Under the pieces are notes generated by a model. It was not told the DNA's origin. It did no database searches and worked only from the letters and a program-made list of their open reading frames with translations. This document shows, one piece after another, positions 34,350 through 45,019 of a DNA stretch of 64,000 bases. Source of the stretch: Myxococcales bacterium (GTDB taxonomy: Bacteria > Myxococcota_A > Polyangia > Nannocystales > Nannocystaceae); assembly GCA_020633335.1 (NCBI GenBank), contig JACKDU010000002.1:372001-436000 (forward strand), in the 5' to 3' direction. The translations under genes and the position numbers were made by a program. The stretch's first letter is position 1, and each line of letters opens with the position of its first letter.

Positions 34350-35975
34350 CTACTGCGGCGGCATGACGCCGCAGCAATTCGGATCGGGCACCTCGCCCGT
34401 GCACGCCGGATCATCGGCCGGGATGCAGGGCTCACACGCCCAGCGGAAGTTGTCGACGATCGCCAGGGTCGCCAGGATGCTGTCGCTCATGTCGGCGATC
34501 ATGAACGCCATCTCGAGGGTCTCGCCGGGCGCGACGTTCTGCTTCGCCGAGAACCAGTCAGAGCCCGCGTTGCCGAGGCTGAAGCCGCCGGGGTCGAAGC
34601 CGGTGCCGGCGAGCTGGGGCTCGGCGTAGGTGTAGCCGTCCTGGATGAAGTAGGGATCGAGCGCCGTCACCGTCAGCGGCTGGTCGTTGATGAAGGTGAC
34701 GTTGCCGGTGTAGACCTCCGAGGTCTGCCAGGCGATGAAGAGGTCGTTGAAGCCGGTGTCGACCCAGTCCGGCCACTCCGACGAGAAGTACGCGAAGGAG
34801 AACGAGTAGCCCTCGACGGTGTCGGGGACGGTCGCCTTGAAGCCGAACCAGAGCTTGTCGTTCGGATCCTCGCCGCCGAGCATCCACTGGGCCTCGAGGG
34901 TGTCGGAGCAGTCGTTCACCCCGTCGCAGTCGACGAAGGGGGTCCCGCCGTTGCCGCTGTTCGAGCCCATGAGCTGGCTCATCGGCGGCGGCAGGGTGTC
35001 GGAGTCATCATTCTGGTTGTCGCCGTTGTTCTCCTGCGAGCCCGCCGCCTCGGTGACGATCCCCATCCCGTTGGGCTGGGCGATCACGCCGGTCGACACC
35101 ATCAGGAAGGACGCGCCCTCCTGCGGGCTGTAGAGGAGCGGCTTGTTCGGATCGTTGTCGATGTGATAGGTGCCGAAGCCCTTGGCGATCCGCCAGGCGT
35201 TCTGATTGTTCGAGTTGAAGGTGGGATCCATGATCACCACCGCATTCGACGGATCATCCGAGCAGCCGAGGCCGAAGGCCTTGTACCAGTCGGCGGTGTC
35301 CTCGTCGCAGACGATGTACTCGTCGGGCTGCGGGCACACGCCGATCCCGCCCTCCTTCTTGCAGTTGGCGTCGCAGCCGTCGCCCGGATCGAGGTTGCCG
35401 TCGTCGCAGCTCTCCCCCGGATCGAGGTTGCCGTCGCCGCACACGCCCATCACCGGCAGGGTGCAGTCGCCCTCGCAGCCGTCGCCGTCCTCGACGTTGC
35501 CGTCGTCGCACTCCTCGCCGACCTCGATGATCCCGTTGCCGCACTCGCCCGGCGTCAGGGTGCAGTCGCTCTCGCAGCCGTCGCCGGGATCGAGGTTGCC
35601 GTCGTCGCACTCCTCCCCCGGATCGAGGTTGCCGTCGCCGCAGACCGGATCGGGGCCGGTCGTCGACACCGTCGTCGTCGGCTCCGTGGTGCCCGTCGTC
35701 GCCGTCAGCCCGGTGGTGTCGCCGGTCGTCCCGCTGGTGGTCGCCGAGTCCGACTCCGAGCCGCCCATCGTCGTCGAGGTCGAGGAGGTCGCGCTCGCGC
35801 TCCCGCTCGTCGTCCCGCCGGTCGAGCTGGCGTCGGAGTCGCTCTCGCTGGCGGTCGCGGTGTCCGAGGAGACGACGTCATCTCCGTTGCAGCCGGCGAT
35901 CGCCAAGAGGAGGCCCACACTCAGACCCACGCGCCCGGGGACGCGCCCCACGAAATTCATCCGTATCGTCATCAT
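34350..35975 (-). CDS. Choice-of-anchor L lipoprotein with three cysteine-rich repeats (copy 1)
   Basis: 541 residues. Shine-Dalgarno AGGGG lies before the start, and the lipobox is IAGC. A Ser/Thr linker to about residue 105 is followed by three cysteine-rich repeats (CGDGNLDPGEECDDGN, CGNGIIEVGEECDDGN, CGDGNLDPGESCDDGN) and then a roughly 330-residue beta domain. YSFSFAYFSSEWPDWVD and FNDLFIAWQTSE mark the choice-of-anchor L family; a Cys-rich end (CEPC...CCGVMPPQ) closes it. These are surface or secreted proteins of unknown role. The gene at 36140-37621 is a close paralogue in the same orientation. Confidence 0.92.
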   Translation of the reverse strand: MMTIRMNFVGRVPGRVGLSVGLLLAIAGCNGDDVVSSDTATASESDSDASSTGGTTSGSASATSSTSTTMGGSESDSATTSGTTGDTTGLTATTGTTEPTTTVSTTGPDPVCGDGNLDPGEECDDGNLDPGDGCESDCTLTPGECGNGIIEVGEECDDGNVEDGDGCEGDCTLPVMGVCGDGNLDPGESCDDGNLDPGDGCDANCKKEGGIGVCPQPDEYIVCDEDTADWYKAFGLGCSDDPSNAVVIMDPTFNSNNQNAWRIAKGFGTYHIDNDPNKPLLYSPQEGASFLMVSTGVIAQPNGMGIVTEAAGSQENNGDNQNDDSDTLPPPMSQLMGSNSGNGGTPFVDCDGVNDCSDTLEAQWMLGGEDPNDKLWFGFKATVPDTVEGYSFSFAYFSSEWPDWVDTGFNDLFIAWQTSEVYTGNVTFINDQPLTVTALDPYFIQDGYTYAEPQLAGTGFDPGGFSLGNAGSDWFSAKQNVAPGETLEMAFMIADMSDSILATLAIVDNFRWACEPCIPADDPACTGEVPDPNCCGVMPPQ

Positions 35976-36010
35976 CCTTCACCCCTGGCGGAGCTCGCCG
36001 CCGACGCCGC

Positions 36011-36016
36011 ACGATA
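36011..36016 (-). promoter_or_regulatory. -10-like hexamer TATCGT
   Basis: Minus-strand TGCTATCGT, 35 nt before the ATG at 35975. It leaves a leader of about 28 nt that contains the AGGGG Shine-Dalgarno. Confidence 0.45.
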
Positions 36017-36090
36017 GCAGGAGGCCGATCGGCCGGACACGCGCAGAGGCGCGCCGAGCGGGGCGCCGCGCCCGGTCCGCTTTCGAACGG

Positions 36091-36120
36091 CGAGGGCGAG
36101 GGAGCGCGCCCTCGCCCTCG
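36091..36120. terminator. 12-bp perfect GC hairpin
   Basis: CGAGGGCGAGGG pairs with CCCTCGCCCTCG around a 6-nt loop, about 20 nt past the stop of the second choice-of-anchor L gene. A strong stem without a T-run. Confidence 0.6.
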
Positions 36121-36139
36121 ATCGCCGCCGGCCGCGGGG

Positions 36140-37621
<1,482 letters not shown>

Positions 37622-37678
37622 CGGTAGGTCTCCCTGGCCCATTCGCGCCCACGACGGGCGAAATGGCCAACGATCGCA

Positions 37679-37684
37679 ACACTA
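37679..37684 (-). promoter_or_regulatory. -10-like hexamer TAGTGT
   Basis: Minus-strand TGCTAGTGT, about 57 nt before the ATG at 37621. Unlike the leaderless group, the gene it serves has a clear Shine-Dalgarno. Confidence 0.4.
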
Positions 37685-37757
37685 GCAGGTGTCCATTTCG
37701 CCCCCTAGCGCGATCTTGGGCCGCCCGCCCCCTATCTTCCTCTGAAGAGCGCCCGGC

Positions 37758-40088
37758 TCACGCCCGGACGCGACGCCGTCGACGTCGGAGCAGGACCAGG
37801 AGCGACGCGCCAATCCCGAGCCCGAGCCTCTCCCCGCCCTCGCGGCTCCGGCAGGCGCAGCCGCCCCCGTCGTCCCCGGCGGTTCCGGTCGCCGAGCTCG
37901 CTCCCGTCGATCCCCCACTCGCCGTGCCGCTGCTGCCCCCCCCGGCCGTGGTGCCCTCGCCCCCCTCGGTCTCGCCGCCGGTGGTCTCGGGCTCGACCGC
38001 CGGCGCGATCAGGGTGAGCTTGAGATCGAAGGAGAGATCGCTCGAGTCCCCGCTCACCTGCTTGACCATCACCCCGATGACGTTGGTCCCCATCACCAGC
38101 GGGTTGGGGGCGAGCGCGAGGTCGAAGACCGCGACCGCGTTGTCGTCGCTCTGCGCGCTCGCCCAGGCGTCGTAGGCGAGGTCGTCAGCGTTCACCGACG
38201 CCACCAGCTGACCGTTGAGCCAGACAGCCGCGCCGTCGTCGTGGAGGACCTCGAGGGTCGCGCCGACGATCTCCTGATCGACGTCAAAGGTCCGCAGGAA
38301 GTAGGCGCTCGGGTAGTTGGGGTCGGCGTCGAGGATCGCCGTCGCCTCGTCGCCCTCGCCGTAGCCGAGCTGGGCGGGGCCCGAGGGCCACTCCTTGAAG
38401 TCGTAGCCCGGCATCCGCCAGGCGTCGCCGAGATCGACCCCCTGGTCGTGGTACGACCACTCCGCGCCGAAGTCGATCGCGCCGATCTCGACGCCGCCCT
38501 CGACCACGAAGGAGGCGTTGCTCTCGTCGTAGATCGTCGGGTCGGAGACCGCCTTCACCCGCACCAGCCCCTTCGCCGTATCGACCGGCGGGACCAACCA
38601 GGGGTAGACCCCGGTGTTCGGGACGGCGTCGGCGATCGGCATCCAGGTCAGGCCGTCGTCGATCGAGTAGTCGAGGCCCACCTCGGCGATCGGCCCGACC
38701 GTCGCCCAGCCGATCTCGGCGACCCCGCCGACCGTCAGCGCCTCGCCGCCGTTTGGCGCGAAGATCTCGATCCCCTGCCCCTTGATCAGGGTTACGTGAT
38801 CGCTGACCTCGCCGTCGTCGCGGATGTTGATCAGCGTCAGTCGGTTCTGGTGGACGTCGAGGATGCACGAGCCGTGCTGGGCCTCGGCGAAGTACATGAG
38901 CGGGTGCTGCGGCAGCGAGCCGACGGTCGCGCCGCCGTGGCCGGCGACCACGTAGAGGGCGCCGAGGTGACCGAGGCCGCCGGGCGGCTTGACGTAGGGC
39001 CCGTCACCGTCCGCGCGCCCGTCGATCATCGACAGGATCCCCGCGTCGGTGGTCGGCGTCTCGTAGCCGCCGTCGACCAGGTAGGAGCGCTCGTAGATGT
39101 GGCTGTGGCCGCCGAGGACGAGATCGACGCCGCCGGCCTCGAGGATCGGCAGGGCGTTCTCGCGCATCTCGATGTGCTGGGTCTCGGTGTCCGAGTCGTG
39201 GGTCCCCTTGGTGTAGGGCGGGTGGTGCCAGTAGGCGATCACCCACTCCGCCGAGGTCGTCGCCAGATCGATCGCCATCCACTGGAGCATCGCCCCGTCG
39301 GGCTCGCGCGGCGACTCGTGCGAGTCGAGGACGATGAAGTGGACGTTGCCGTAGTCGAAGGAGTAGTAGGCCTCGGTGCCGGAGGCGAGGCCGCCGGCCT
39401 CGCCCGCGCTCGGGAGGACGTAGGCGGTGTAGTAGGGCCCCGTCTGGGTCGCCGAGTCGGCGGACGATCCCTCGTGGTTGCCGAGGGCCGGCCAGACCGT
39501 CGTGTTGCGGAGGATCTCGCGGTAGGGCGCGAAGAACTTGTCAGTGAACTCGGCGTTGGTCCCGTTGCTGTAGGCCATGTCCCCCATGTGGAGGAGGAGC
39601 GAGGGCCGATCGCGGCCGACGTGGGTGAGCATCGCGTCGCGGACGTTGGCCTGGTTCTGGTTGCCGGTCCCCGAGTCGCCGAGCACCCAGGCGCGGATCT
39701 TCGCGCGCTCGCCGGTCGGCGGCGCGGTGTCGACGTAGTGCTTGGCGTCGCCGCCCGCGACCATCGCCCCGTCGCTGATCACCGCGTAGTAGTAGCGGGT
39801 CGCCGGCTGGAGGCCGCTGAGCTTGACCTCGTGCTGGCGACCGACGACCCCCGAGACGACTGAGCCGTCGAGGAGCTCGGGCGCGGTGCCGAAGCGGACC
39901 TCGCCGGTCGAGTCGTCGGCGGTCCGCCAGACGACGATCGTCGAGGTCGCCGTCGTCTGGTGGAGGTAGGGGCCGCGATCGAGGCCCGCGCTCACCTCCT
40001 CCGCGCAGGCGAGGGCGAGGATCGCCGCGAGGATCGCTCCGGGGGCGACGCGCCCGCGCGCTCGCGACCGCGCCCGTCGCCCGCTCAA
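37758..40088 (-). CDS. Purple-acid-phosphatase-like metallophosphoesterase with MYXO-CTERM tail
   Basis: 776 residues, starting at a TTG that overlaps the TGA of the TPR gene (TTGA), with GGAGGGGG just upstream. Signal peptide; fibronectin-III-like N domain (GPYLHQTTATSTIVVWRT); metallophosphoesterase with GDSGTG, HMGDMAYSNG, GNHEG, YWHHPPYTKG and GGHSHIYERS, all metal ligands present. Two beta modules follow to about residue 700. It ends with a Thr/Gly/Ser linker, GCACRSREGG, a hydrophobic stretch and RRRRR, a MYXO-CTERM sorting tail. It is predicted to be an exported phosphatase delivered to the cell surface. Confidence 0.93.
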   Translation of the reverse strand: MSGRRARSRARGRVAPGAILAAILALACAEEVSAGLDRGPYLHQTTATSTIVVWRTADDSTGEVRFGTAPELLDGSVVSGVVGRQHEVKLSGLQPATRYYYAVISDGAMVAGGDAKHYVDTAPPTGERAKIRAWVLGDSGTGNQNQANVRDAMLTHVGRDRPSLLLHMGDMAYSNGTNAEFTDKFFAPYREILRNTTVWPALGNHEGSSADSATQTGPYYTAYVLPSAGEAGGLASGTEAYYSFDYGNVHFIVLDSHESPREPDGAMLQWMAIDLATTSAEWVIAYWHHPPYTKGTHDSDTETQHIEMRENALPILEAGGVDLVLGGHSHIYERSYLVDGGYETPTTDAGILSMIDGRADGDGPYVKPPGGLGHLGALYVVAGHGGATVGSLPQHPLMYFAEAQHGSCILDVHQNRLTLINIRDDGEVSDHVTLIKGQGIEIFAPNGGEALTVGGVAEIGWATVGPIAEVGLDYSIDDGLTWMPIADAVPNTGVYPWLVPPVDTAKGLVRVKAVSDPTIYDESNASFVVEGGVEIGAIDFGAEWSYHDQGVDLGDAWRMPGYDFKEWPSGPAQLGYGEGDEATAILDADPNYPSAYFLRTFDVDQEIVGATLEVLHDDGAAVWLNGQLVASVNADDLAYDAWASAQSDDNAVAVFDLALAPNPLVMGTNVIGVMVKQVSGDSSDLSFDLKLTLIAPAVEPETTGGETEGGEGTTAGGGSSGTASGGSTGASSATGTAGDDGGGCACRSREGGERLGLGIGASLLVLLRRRRRRVRA

Positions 40089-40999
40089 CGACCCCCTCCG
40101 TCGACCGCGAGCTCGGCGATCAGGGCCGCCGCCTGCGGCAGCTTCGGGTGCTCGCGCTCGATCGCCGCCGCGATCGTCCGCGCCTCCGCCCGGCGACCGA
40201 GGGCGGCGAGGATCCGCGCGCGCGTCAGCGCATGGAGGGCGCTCGGACGCCGCTCGAGCACCCCGTCGATCTCCTGGAGCGCCCTCCCCAGCTCGGCCTC
40301 GGCGCCCTCGCGATCGCCGGCGGCCGCGAGGATCGCCGCCCGCTCGAGGCGGAGATCGGCGGCCACCGGCGCCCGGCGGATCAGCGCGTCGATCCGCGCG
40401 ATCGCCAGGGCGAGGTGGCCGCGCTCGCGCTCGACCCGGATCAGCGCGAGCTCGAGGACCACCGCCCCGCCGAGGTGATCGAGCCCCTCGCGATAGCCCC
40501 GCGCGGCCGCGTCGAGCTCACCCGCGGCCTCGTCGATCCGCCCGCGGAGGAGGTAGCGCTCGGGCGTCGGCCGGGCCTCGATCGCGGCGGTGAGATCGGC
40601 GCGGGCGCCCTCCGGATCCCCGCGCCCCAGCCGGAGGCGCGCCCGCAGCTCGTGGGCCTCGCCGCGCTCGCCCGCCGACAGCGGACCCGCGAGCGCCGGG
40701 GCGAGCGCCTCCTCGGCCCCCGCTGGATCCCCGGCGTCGGCCCGCAGGCGCGCGCGCTCGAGATCCATCCGGCGATCCTCCGGCGCCGCCCGCCGGGCGG
40801 CCTCGAGATCCGCCGCTGCGCCCCGGTGATCGCCCCGCTCACGGCGGATCCGCGCCCGCCGGAGGCGGAGCTCGGGATCTCCGGGCGCCGCGGTGATCGC
40901 CCGATCGAGCGCGTCCTCTTGATCGGCGAGGCGCGGGTGGGCGGCCGCCGGAGCGATCACCGAGAACGCCAGCGCCAGCGTCAGGAGGGCCCTCGTCAC
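40085..40999 (-). CDS. Exported TPR-repeat protein
   Basis: 304 residues from the GTG at 40999. Its signal peptide is TRALLTLALAFSVIAPAAA, after which about seven helical TPR-like pairs run to the end (PELRLRRARIRRERGDHRGA and similar). TPRs serve as protein-protein scaffolds. The start at 40999 is favoured over the ATG at 41035 because a TACCGT hexamer sits between them, 7 nt ahead of the GTG. Translation runs into the phosphatase gene through overlapping TTGA, suggesting the two products work together in the envelope. Confidence 0.85.
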   Translation of the reverse strand: MTRALLTLALAFSVIAPAAAHPRLADQEDALDRAITAAPGDPELRLRRARIRRERGDHRGAAADLEAARRAAPEDRRMDLERARLRADAGDPAGAEEALAPALAGPLSAGERGEAHELRARLRLGRGDPEGARADLTAAIEARPTPERYLLRGRIDEAAGELDAAARGYREGLDHLGGAVVLELALIRVERERGHLALAIARIDALIRRAPVAADLRLERAAILAAAGDREGAEAELGRALQEIDGVLERRPSALHALTRARILAALGRRAEARTIAAAIEREHPKLPQAAALIAELAVDGGGR

Positions 41000-41006
41000 C
41001 GCTCCA

Positions 41007-41012
41007 ACGGTA
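41007..41012 (-). promoter_or_regulatory. -10-like hexamer TACCGT, leaderless type
   Basis: Minus-strand TTGATACCGT, then 7 nt, then the GTG at 40999. It would serve the TPR/phosphatase operon. Confidence 0.45.
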
Positions 41013-41297
41013 TCAAGCCGGCGAGATCTTGCCATGCACCGACGACCGCTCAGGCCCGCGCCGAGGGCGCGTCATCGCCCGCCCAGCTCGTCCGCTGGAC
41101 CGCGCAGACCCTGCCGGCCTTCACCCCACGCTGTCGCGAAATGCGTCGCAGAACGCCACAGAGGCGCCGGCCCGGCCGACCACCCCACCCGTGATCACAG
41201 CCTTTTTCCTGCAGGGGGCTTGGCTGCGAGATTGCGAATGATTCCATTGAACAAAGCCGCGGTCAGCCCGTCTCTCGCCGACCCGCCACGAGGACCC

Positions 41298-41909
41298 ATG
41301 CTCAGCGCCCTTCGCAAGACTCTCGCCGGTATCTGCCTCCTCACCGCCGTCGCCATCGCCCCGAGCGTGGCCTCTGCAGCCGAGGGCGCCCTCGACACCT
41401 TCCGGACCAGCCACACCAAGGTCTCCTCGCTCCTCGCCAGCCGCGCGGACACCTCGGCCCTCCAGACCGAGGTCGACAACCTCCTCGACTACCACGCGCT
41501 CGCGGTCGAGTCCCTCGGCGGCGCCGCCCAATTCCCCAAGCGCTGCGAGCCCCGCTGCGACGAGCTCGAGACCCTCCTCGCCCGCCTGATCCGCGAGAAC
41601 TACCTCCGTCGCCTGCGCAGCGACAAGGACCACAAGGTCACCTTCGTAGGCGAGGAGAAGCGCCCCCGCGGGGTCCGGGTCCAGACCACCGTCGAGTACG
41701 TCAAGGAGGGGCGCCCGGTGGTCGTCGAGGTCGACTACCTGATGCACGAGGTCGACGGTCGCTGGCAGGTCCGCGACATCATCACCGACGGGGTCAGCCT
41801 CGCCCGCAACTACAAGTACGAGTTCAACCAGATCCTCAAGCAGGACGGGATCGACGGGCTCATCGCCCGCCTCGAGTCGAAGCTCGCGCTGGTCGCCAAG
41901 AAGGACTGA
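41298..41909 (+). CDS. mlaC: MlaC-like phospholipid-binding ABC transporter component
   Basis: 203 residues from the ATG at 41298, preceded by CGAGG. A cleavable signal ends near SVASA|AEG. The mature part matches MlaC/Ttg2D: FRTSHTKVSSLL, a central helical region and the C-terminal hallmark DIITDGVSLARNYKYEFN with GLIARLESKL. MlaC shuttles phospholipid across the periplasm between outer-membrane MlaA and the MlaFEDB transporter. None of those partners is in this window. A CxxxC pair (RCEPRCDE) at about 76-80 is unusual for the family. A strong hairpin follows the stop. Confidence 0.92.
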   Translation: MLSALRKTLAGICLLTAVAIAPSVASAAEGALDTFRTSHTKVSSLLASRADTSALQTEVDNLLDYHALAVESLGGAAQFPKRCEPRCDELETLLARLIRENYLRRLRSDKDHKVTFVGEEKRPRGVRVQTTVEYVKEGRPVVVEVDYLMHEVDGRWQVRDIITDGVSLARNYKYEFNQILKQDGIDGLIARLESKLALVAKKD

Positions 41910-41931
41910 GCGCCGCCCCGCCGCCCGCCAC

Positions 41932-41960
41932 CGAGGGCCCGCGACCGCCGCGGGCCCTCG
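41932..41960. terminator. 12-bp perfect GC hairpin between convergent genes
   Basis: CGAGGGCCCGCG pairs with CGCGGGCCCTCG around loop ACCGC, 23 nt after the mlaC stop. It lies between mlaC and the convergent histidine phosphatase. Confidence 0.65.
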
Positions 41961-41987
41961 TCGCGTTCGAATGCTGGTGTCGCTACG

Positions 41988-42638
41988 CTAGTCGCTGACG
42001 AGCCCGTCCTCGCCGCGATAGCGCCAGCGGACCCGGCCGCCGACGACCTCGAAGACCACGCCCTCGAGGTAGCCGGGCCAGGCGTCGTCGGCGAGGACCC
42101 GCCGGCGGAGGACGCCGACGAGCGCGGCGATGATCAGATCGTGGGAGACCACGAGGTGGAGGCCGGGCGTCCGCCGAGCCGGCGCGAGGAGCTCCTGGAC
42201 GAGGCCGGCGGCCGCCGCCCGGGGCTCGTGGAAGCCCGCCAGCGGACCTGGCCCGGCGACCAGGCGCTCGATGAGGCGGTGCTTGCCGAGGCGCCAGAAG
42301 GCCTCCCAGGCGACGTCGACGTCGGCGACGAAGGGGCCCGGCCCGCCGAGGTCGCTCGAGCTCTCGATCCGGACCAGCGCGTCGGCGCCGCTGCGGATGC
42401 ACTCCGCGGTCTCGAGCGCCCGCGCCACCGGGCTCGCCCGGAGGCCGACGAGCGCGCCCGGCAGGGCCCCCCCGAGCGCCCGCGCGGCTCGCCGCCCCGC
42501 GGCGGTGAGCGGGACGTCGTCGCCGCGCTCACCGACGATGAGCGGCCCCCGCTCGGCGTGGCGGATCATCACCACCGCCGCCCCCGAGGCGAGCGCCGCG
42601 GGGAGCTCGGCCAGCCACGCGGGGAGCGCCTGGTTCAC
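41988..42638 (-). CDS. Histidine-phosphatase-superfamily protein
   Basis: 216 residues. The phosphoacceptor motif VVMIRHAERG lies near residue 23 (RHA instead of the common RHG), and the second catalytic His is in LHLVVSHDLIIAALVG. Conserved arginine RASPVARALETAE lies between. This is the phosphoglycerate-mutase/SixA fold; the substrate could be a small phosphoester or a phosphoprotein. The ATG overlaps the stop of the S9 peptidase gene (4 nt), so it is the second gene of that operon. Confidence 0.9.
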   Translation of the reverse strand: MNQALPAWLAELPAALASGAAVVMIRHAERGPLIVGERGDDVPLTAAGRRAARALGGALPGALVGLRASPVARALETAECIRSGADALVRIESSSDLGGPGPFVADVDVAWEAFWRLGKHRLIERLVAGPGPLAGFHEPRAAAAGLVQELLAPARRTPGLHLVVSHDLIIAALVGVLRRRVLADDAWPGYLEGVVFEVVGGRVRWRYRGEDGLVSD

Positions 42639-44797
42639 TTCGACTCACCGGTCCAGGTGTCGAGCCAGCCCAGCACCTCGTCGTGCCACTGCAGCGAGTT
42701 CGCCGGCTTCAGCACCCAGTGGTTCTCGTCCGGGAAGATCACGAGGCGGCTCGGGATCTCGCGGCGCTGGAGCGCGGTGAAGGCCCCGAGCCCCTGGGTC
42801 TCCGGGATCCGGTAGTCGAGCGAGCCGTGGATCACCAGCATCGGCGTCTTCCAGCGCTCGACGAAGCGGACCGGGTTGTGGCGCTCGTGCTCCTTCTCGT
42901 GCTTCCAGTAGGGCCCGCCCTGCTCCCACTCCGCGAACCAGAGCTCGTCGGTCGCGTAGTACATCATCCGGTTGTCGAAGACGCCGTCGTGGTTGACCAG
43001 GCAGCGGAAGCGATCGCTCCACTGGCCGGCGATCCAGTTGATCATGAAGCCGCCGTAGGAGGCCCCGAGCGCGCAGACCCGATCCTCGGCGAGCCACGGG
43101 TAGGCGTCGGTGACGTGCTTCAGGCCGAGCTTGAGGTCGTCGAGGGGCTTGCCGCCCCAGTCGCCCGAGATCGAGTCGGTGAAGCGCTGGCCGTAGCCGG
43201 TCGAGCCGTGGAAGTCGATCATCACGACCGCGTAGCCGGCCCCGGCGTAGACCTGCGGGTTCCACCGGTAGTGGAAGTGGTTGCCGAAGGAGCCCTGGGG
43301 CCCGCCGTGGATCAGGAAGGCGACCGGGTAGCGCTTCTTCTCGTCGAAGTCGACCGGCTTGACCACCCATCCGTGGACCGTCTCCTTCTTCCAGCCGGCG
43401 AAGGAGAATTGCTCGGGCTCCCCCATCTTGAGCGCCGCCACCCGGGCCCCGTTGATCGCCGTGATCGCCTCGGGATCGCCGCCGCTCGCCTTGACGCGGA
43501 AGAGCTCCGCCGGCGACCGGAGGTCGTCACGGGCGAAGACGAGCTGATCGCCGGCGAGGCGCGGCGAGGCGACGTAGCCGTCACCGACCACCTTGGTCAC
43601 CGCCCCGCTGGCGACGTCGATCGCAAAGAGCGGGTGTTGGCCGAGGTCATCGGCGGTCGCGTAGAGGGTCTTGCCGTCGGCCGAGAAGAGCAGGCCGCCG
43701 GGCGAGCGATCCCACTCCGGCGCGACCTCACGCGCCTGACCATCAGGCCAGCTTCGGATCATGATCCGGAAGCGGTCGGCCTCGAAGCCCGGCCGGCTCA
43801 TCGCCAGGTAGGCGAGGCTCTTGCCGTCCGCCGAGAAGACCGGCTGGGTGTCCCAGGCCGGGTTGTCGGCGCTGAGGTTGGTCGACTCGCCGCCGCCGAT
43901 CGCCACCTTGAAGAGGTCGAAGTTGGTCGACCACGGCTCCTCGCGGCCGGCGACCCGCGCGGTGTAGACGAGGTGCCCGCCGTCAGGCGTGAAGGCGATC
44001 TCCTCGTCGCCGCCGAAGGGCTTCGACGGGACGTCGGCGTCGAGGCCCGCGGTCACGTCGACCGCCGGCCCGCCCTTGATCGGGACGACGAAGAGGTGGG
44101 AGCGCAGCTCGCCCTTCCAGGTGTCCCAGTGGCGGGCGAAGAGGCGATCGTGGACCATCCCCGTCGACTTCCGCGCCTTCGCCTCGGCGATCCGGTGGGC
44201 GCTGCACTCGAGGTCCTCGCAGGTCGGGTAGACCTCGGCGCTGAAGGCGAGGTGCTCGCCGTCGGGGCTGACCAGGAAGGAGCCGATGTCCACCGGCACC
44301 TTGGTGACCTGGCGGGGCTCACCGCCGTCGGCGTCGACCACCCAGATCTGCGACGAGCCCGAGCGACGGGAGAGGAAGAAGACCTCGCCGCCGCGAGCAC
44401 CCCAGCGCGGCGACATATCGGCCTCCGGGTGCTCGGCGAGGGTCAGCGGCTTGCCGCCGTCGACGCTGGTGATCCAGAGATCGGTGCGGCCGCGGTTGGC
44501 CGCGGTGTCGGTGCTGCGGACGACGAAGACCACGCGCTTGCCGTCGGGCGAGACCTGGGGATCGCCGACCCGATCGAAGGCGATCAAGTCGCGGGCCGAG
44601 AAGGCGTGCTCGTTGAAGTCGAACTCGGCGGGGGTCGGAGCCGCCGCGGGCGCCTTCGCCTCCGCCGGCGCGGCCGCAGGCGGGCACTCGGCGGCCTCCG
44701 GCGACCCAGCCTTCGACATCACATGATCCGGCTGGGTACAGGCGAAGCCGCCCAGGAGGACCGGCGCGAGCGAGAGGAGAGAGCGGCGATAGCGCAT
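42635..44797 (-). CDS. S9-family (acylaminoacyl/dipeptidyl) peptidase, lipoprotein
   Basis: 720 residues from the ATG at 44797. Lipobox GFAC; an Ala/Pro/Glu linker; a TolB-like beta-propeller (VGDPQVSPDGKRVVFV, ADMSPRWG, LVSPDGEHLAFSA and similar) to about residue 440; then an alpha/beta-hydrolase. The catalytic triad is visible: Ser580 in LGASYGGFM, Asp in VIHGSLDYRIP, His in FPDENHWV. Such enzymes trim short peptides, the propeller screening substrate size. The lipoprotein signal implies it works in the periplasm or on the surface. First gene of a two-gene operon. Confidence 0.94.
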   Translation of the reverse strand: MRYRRSLLSLAPVLLGGFACTQPDHVMSKAGSPEAAECPPAAAPAEAKAPAAAPTPAEFDFNEHAFSARDLIAFDRVGDPQVSPDGKRVVFVVRSTDTAANRGRTDLWITSVDGGKPLTLAEHPEADMSPRWGARGGEVFFLSRRSGSSQIWVVDADGGEPRQVTKVPVDIGSFLVSPDGEHLAFSAEVYPTCEDLECSAHRIAEAKARKSTGMVHDRLFARHWDTWKGELRSHLFVVPIKGGPAVDVTAGLDADVPSKPFGGDEEIAFTPDGGHLVYTARVAGREEPWSTNFDLFKVAIGGGESTNLSADNPAWDTQPVFSADGKSLAYLAMSRPGFEADRFRIMIRSWPDGQAREVAPEWDRSPGGLLFSADGKTLYATADDLGQHPLFAIDVASGAVTKVVGDGYVASPRLAGDQLVFARDDLRSPAELFRVKASGGDPEAITAINGARVAALKMGEPEQFSFAGWKKETVHGWVVKPVDFDEKKRYPVAFLIHGGPQGSFGNHFHYRWNPQVYAGAGYAVVMIDFHGSTGYGQRFTDSISGDWGGKPLDDLKLGLKHVTDAYPWLAEDRVCALGASYGGFMINWIAGQWSDRFRCLVNHDGVFDNRMMYYATDELWFAEWEQGGPYWKHEKEHERHNPVRFVERWKTPMLVIHGSLDYRIPETQGLGAFTALQRREIPSRLVIFPDENHWVLKPANSLQWHDEVLGWLDTWTGESK

Positions 44798-44806
44798 CTG
44801 CATGCG

Positions 44807-44812
44807 CCGATA
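44807..44812 (-). promoter_or_regulatory. -10-like hexamer TATCGG, near-leaderless type
   Basis: Minus-strand CTAGTATCGG lies 9 nt before the ATG at 44797. It is only 3 nt from the in-frame ATG at 44803, too close, which favours 44797. Confidence 0.45.
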
Positions 44813-44931
44813 CTAGGTCATCTCGGACGACCTCGCCCACTGGCCGCGCGCGGGCGTGCCGGCCGGCCCGCACACCGAGGCCCGCTCGTCCCGGCTGCGC
44901 CCGCCCCAATTTGGAACGAGCGTGGACAATT

Positions 44932-44945
44932 GCCACACATGTGGC
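44932..44945. promoter_or_regulatory. Dyad GCCACA-CA-TGTGGC, operator candidate
   Basis: A 6+6 dyad in an unusually AT-rich intergenic stretch (about 44909-45005) between the divergent S9 peptidase and Ser/Thr kinase genes. It has the size of a repressor half-site pair. No other copy was seen in the window. Confidence 0.3.
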
Positions 44946-45019
44946 CAAGAGAACCCAGTCCACAACACACTTCCTGGAAAATCTCACCTCGCACTCATCT
45001 TGCATGACAGCGCGGTGCG

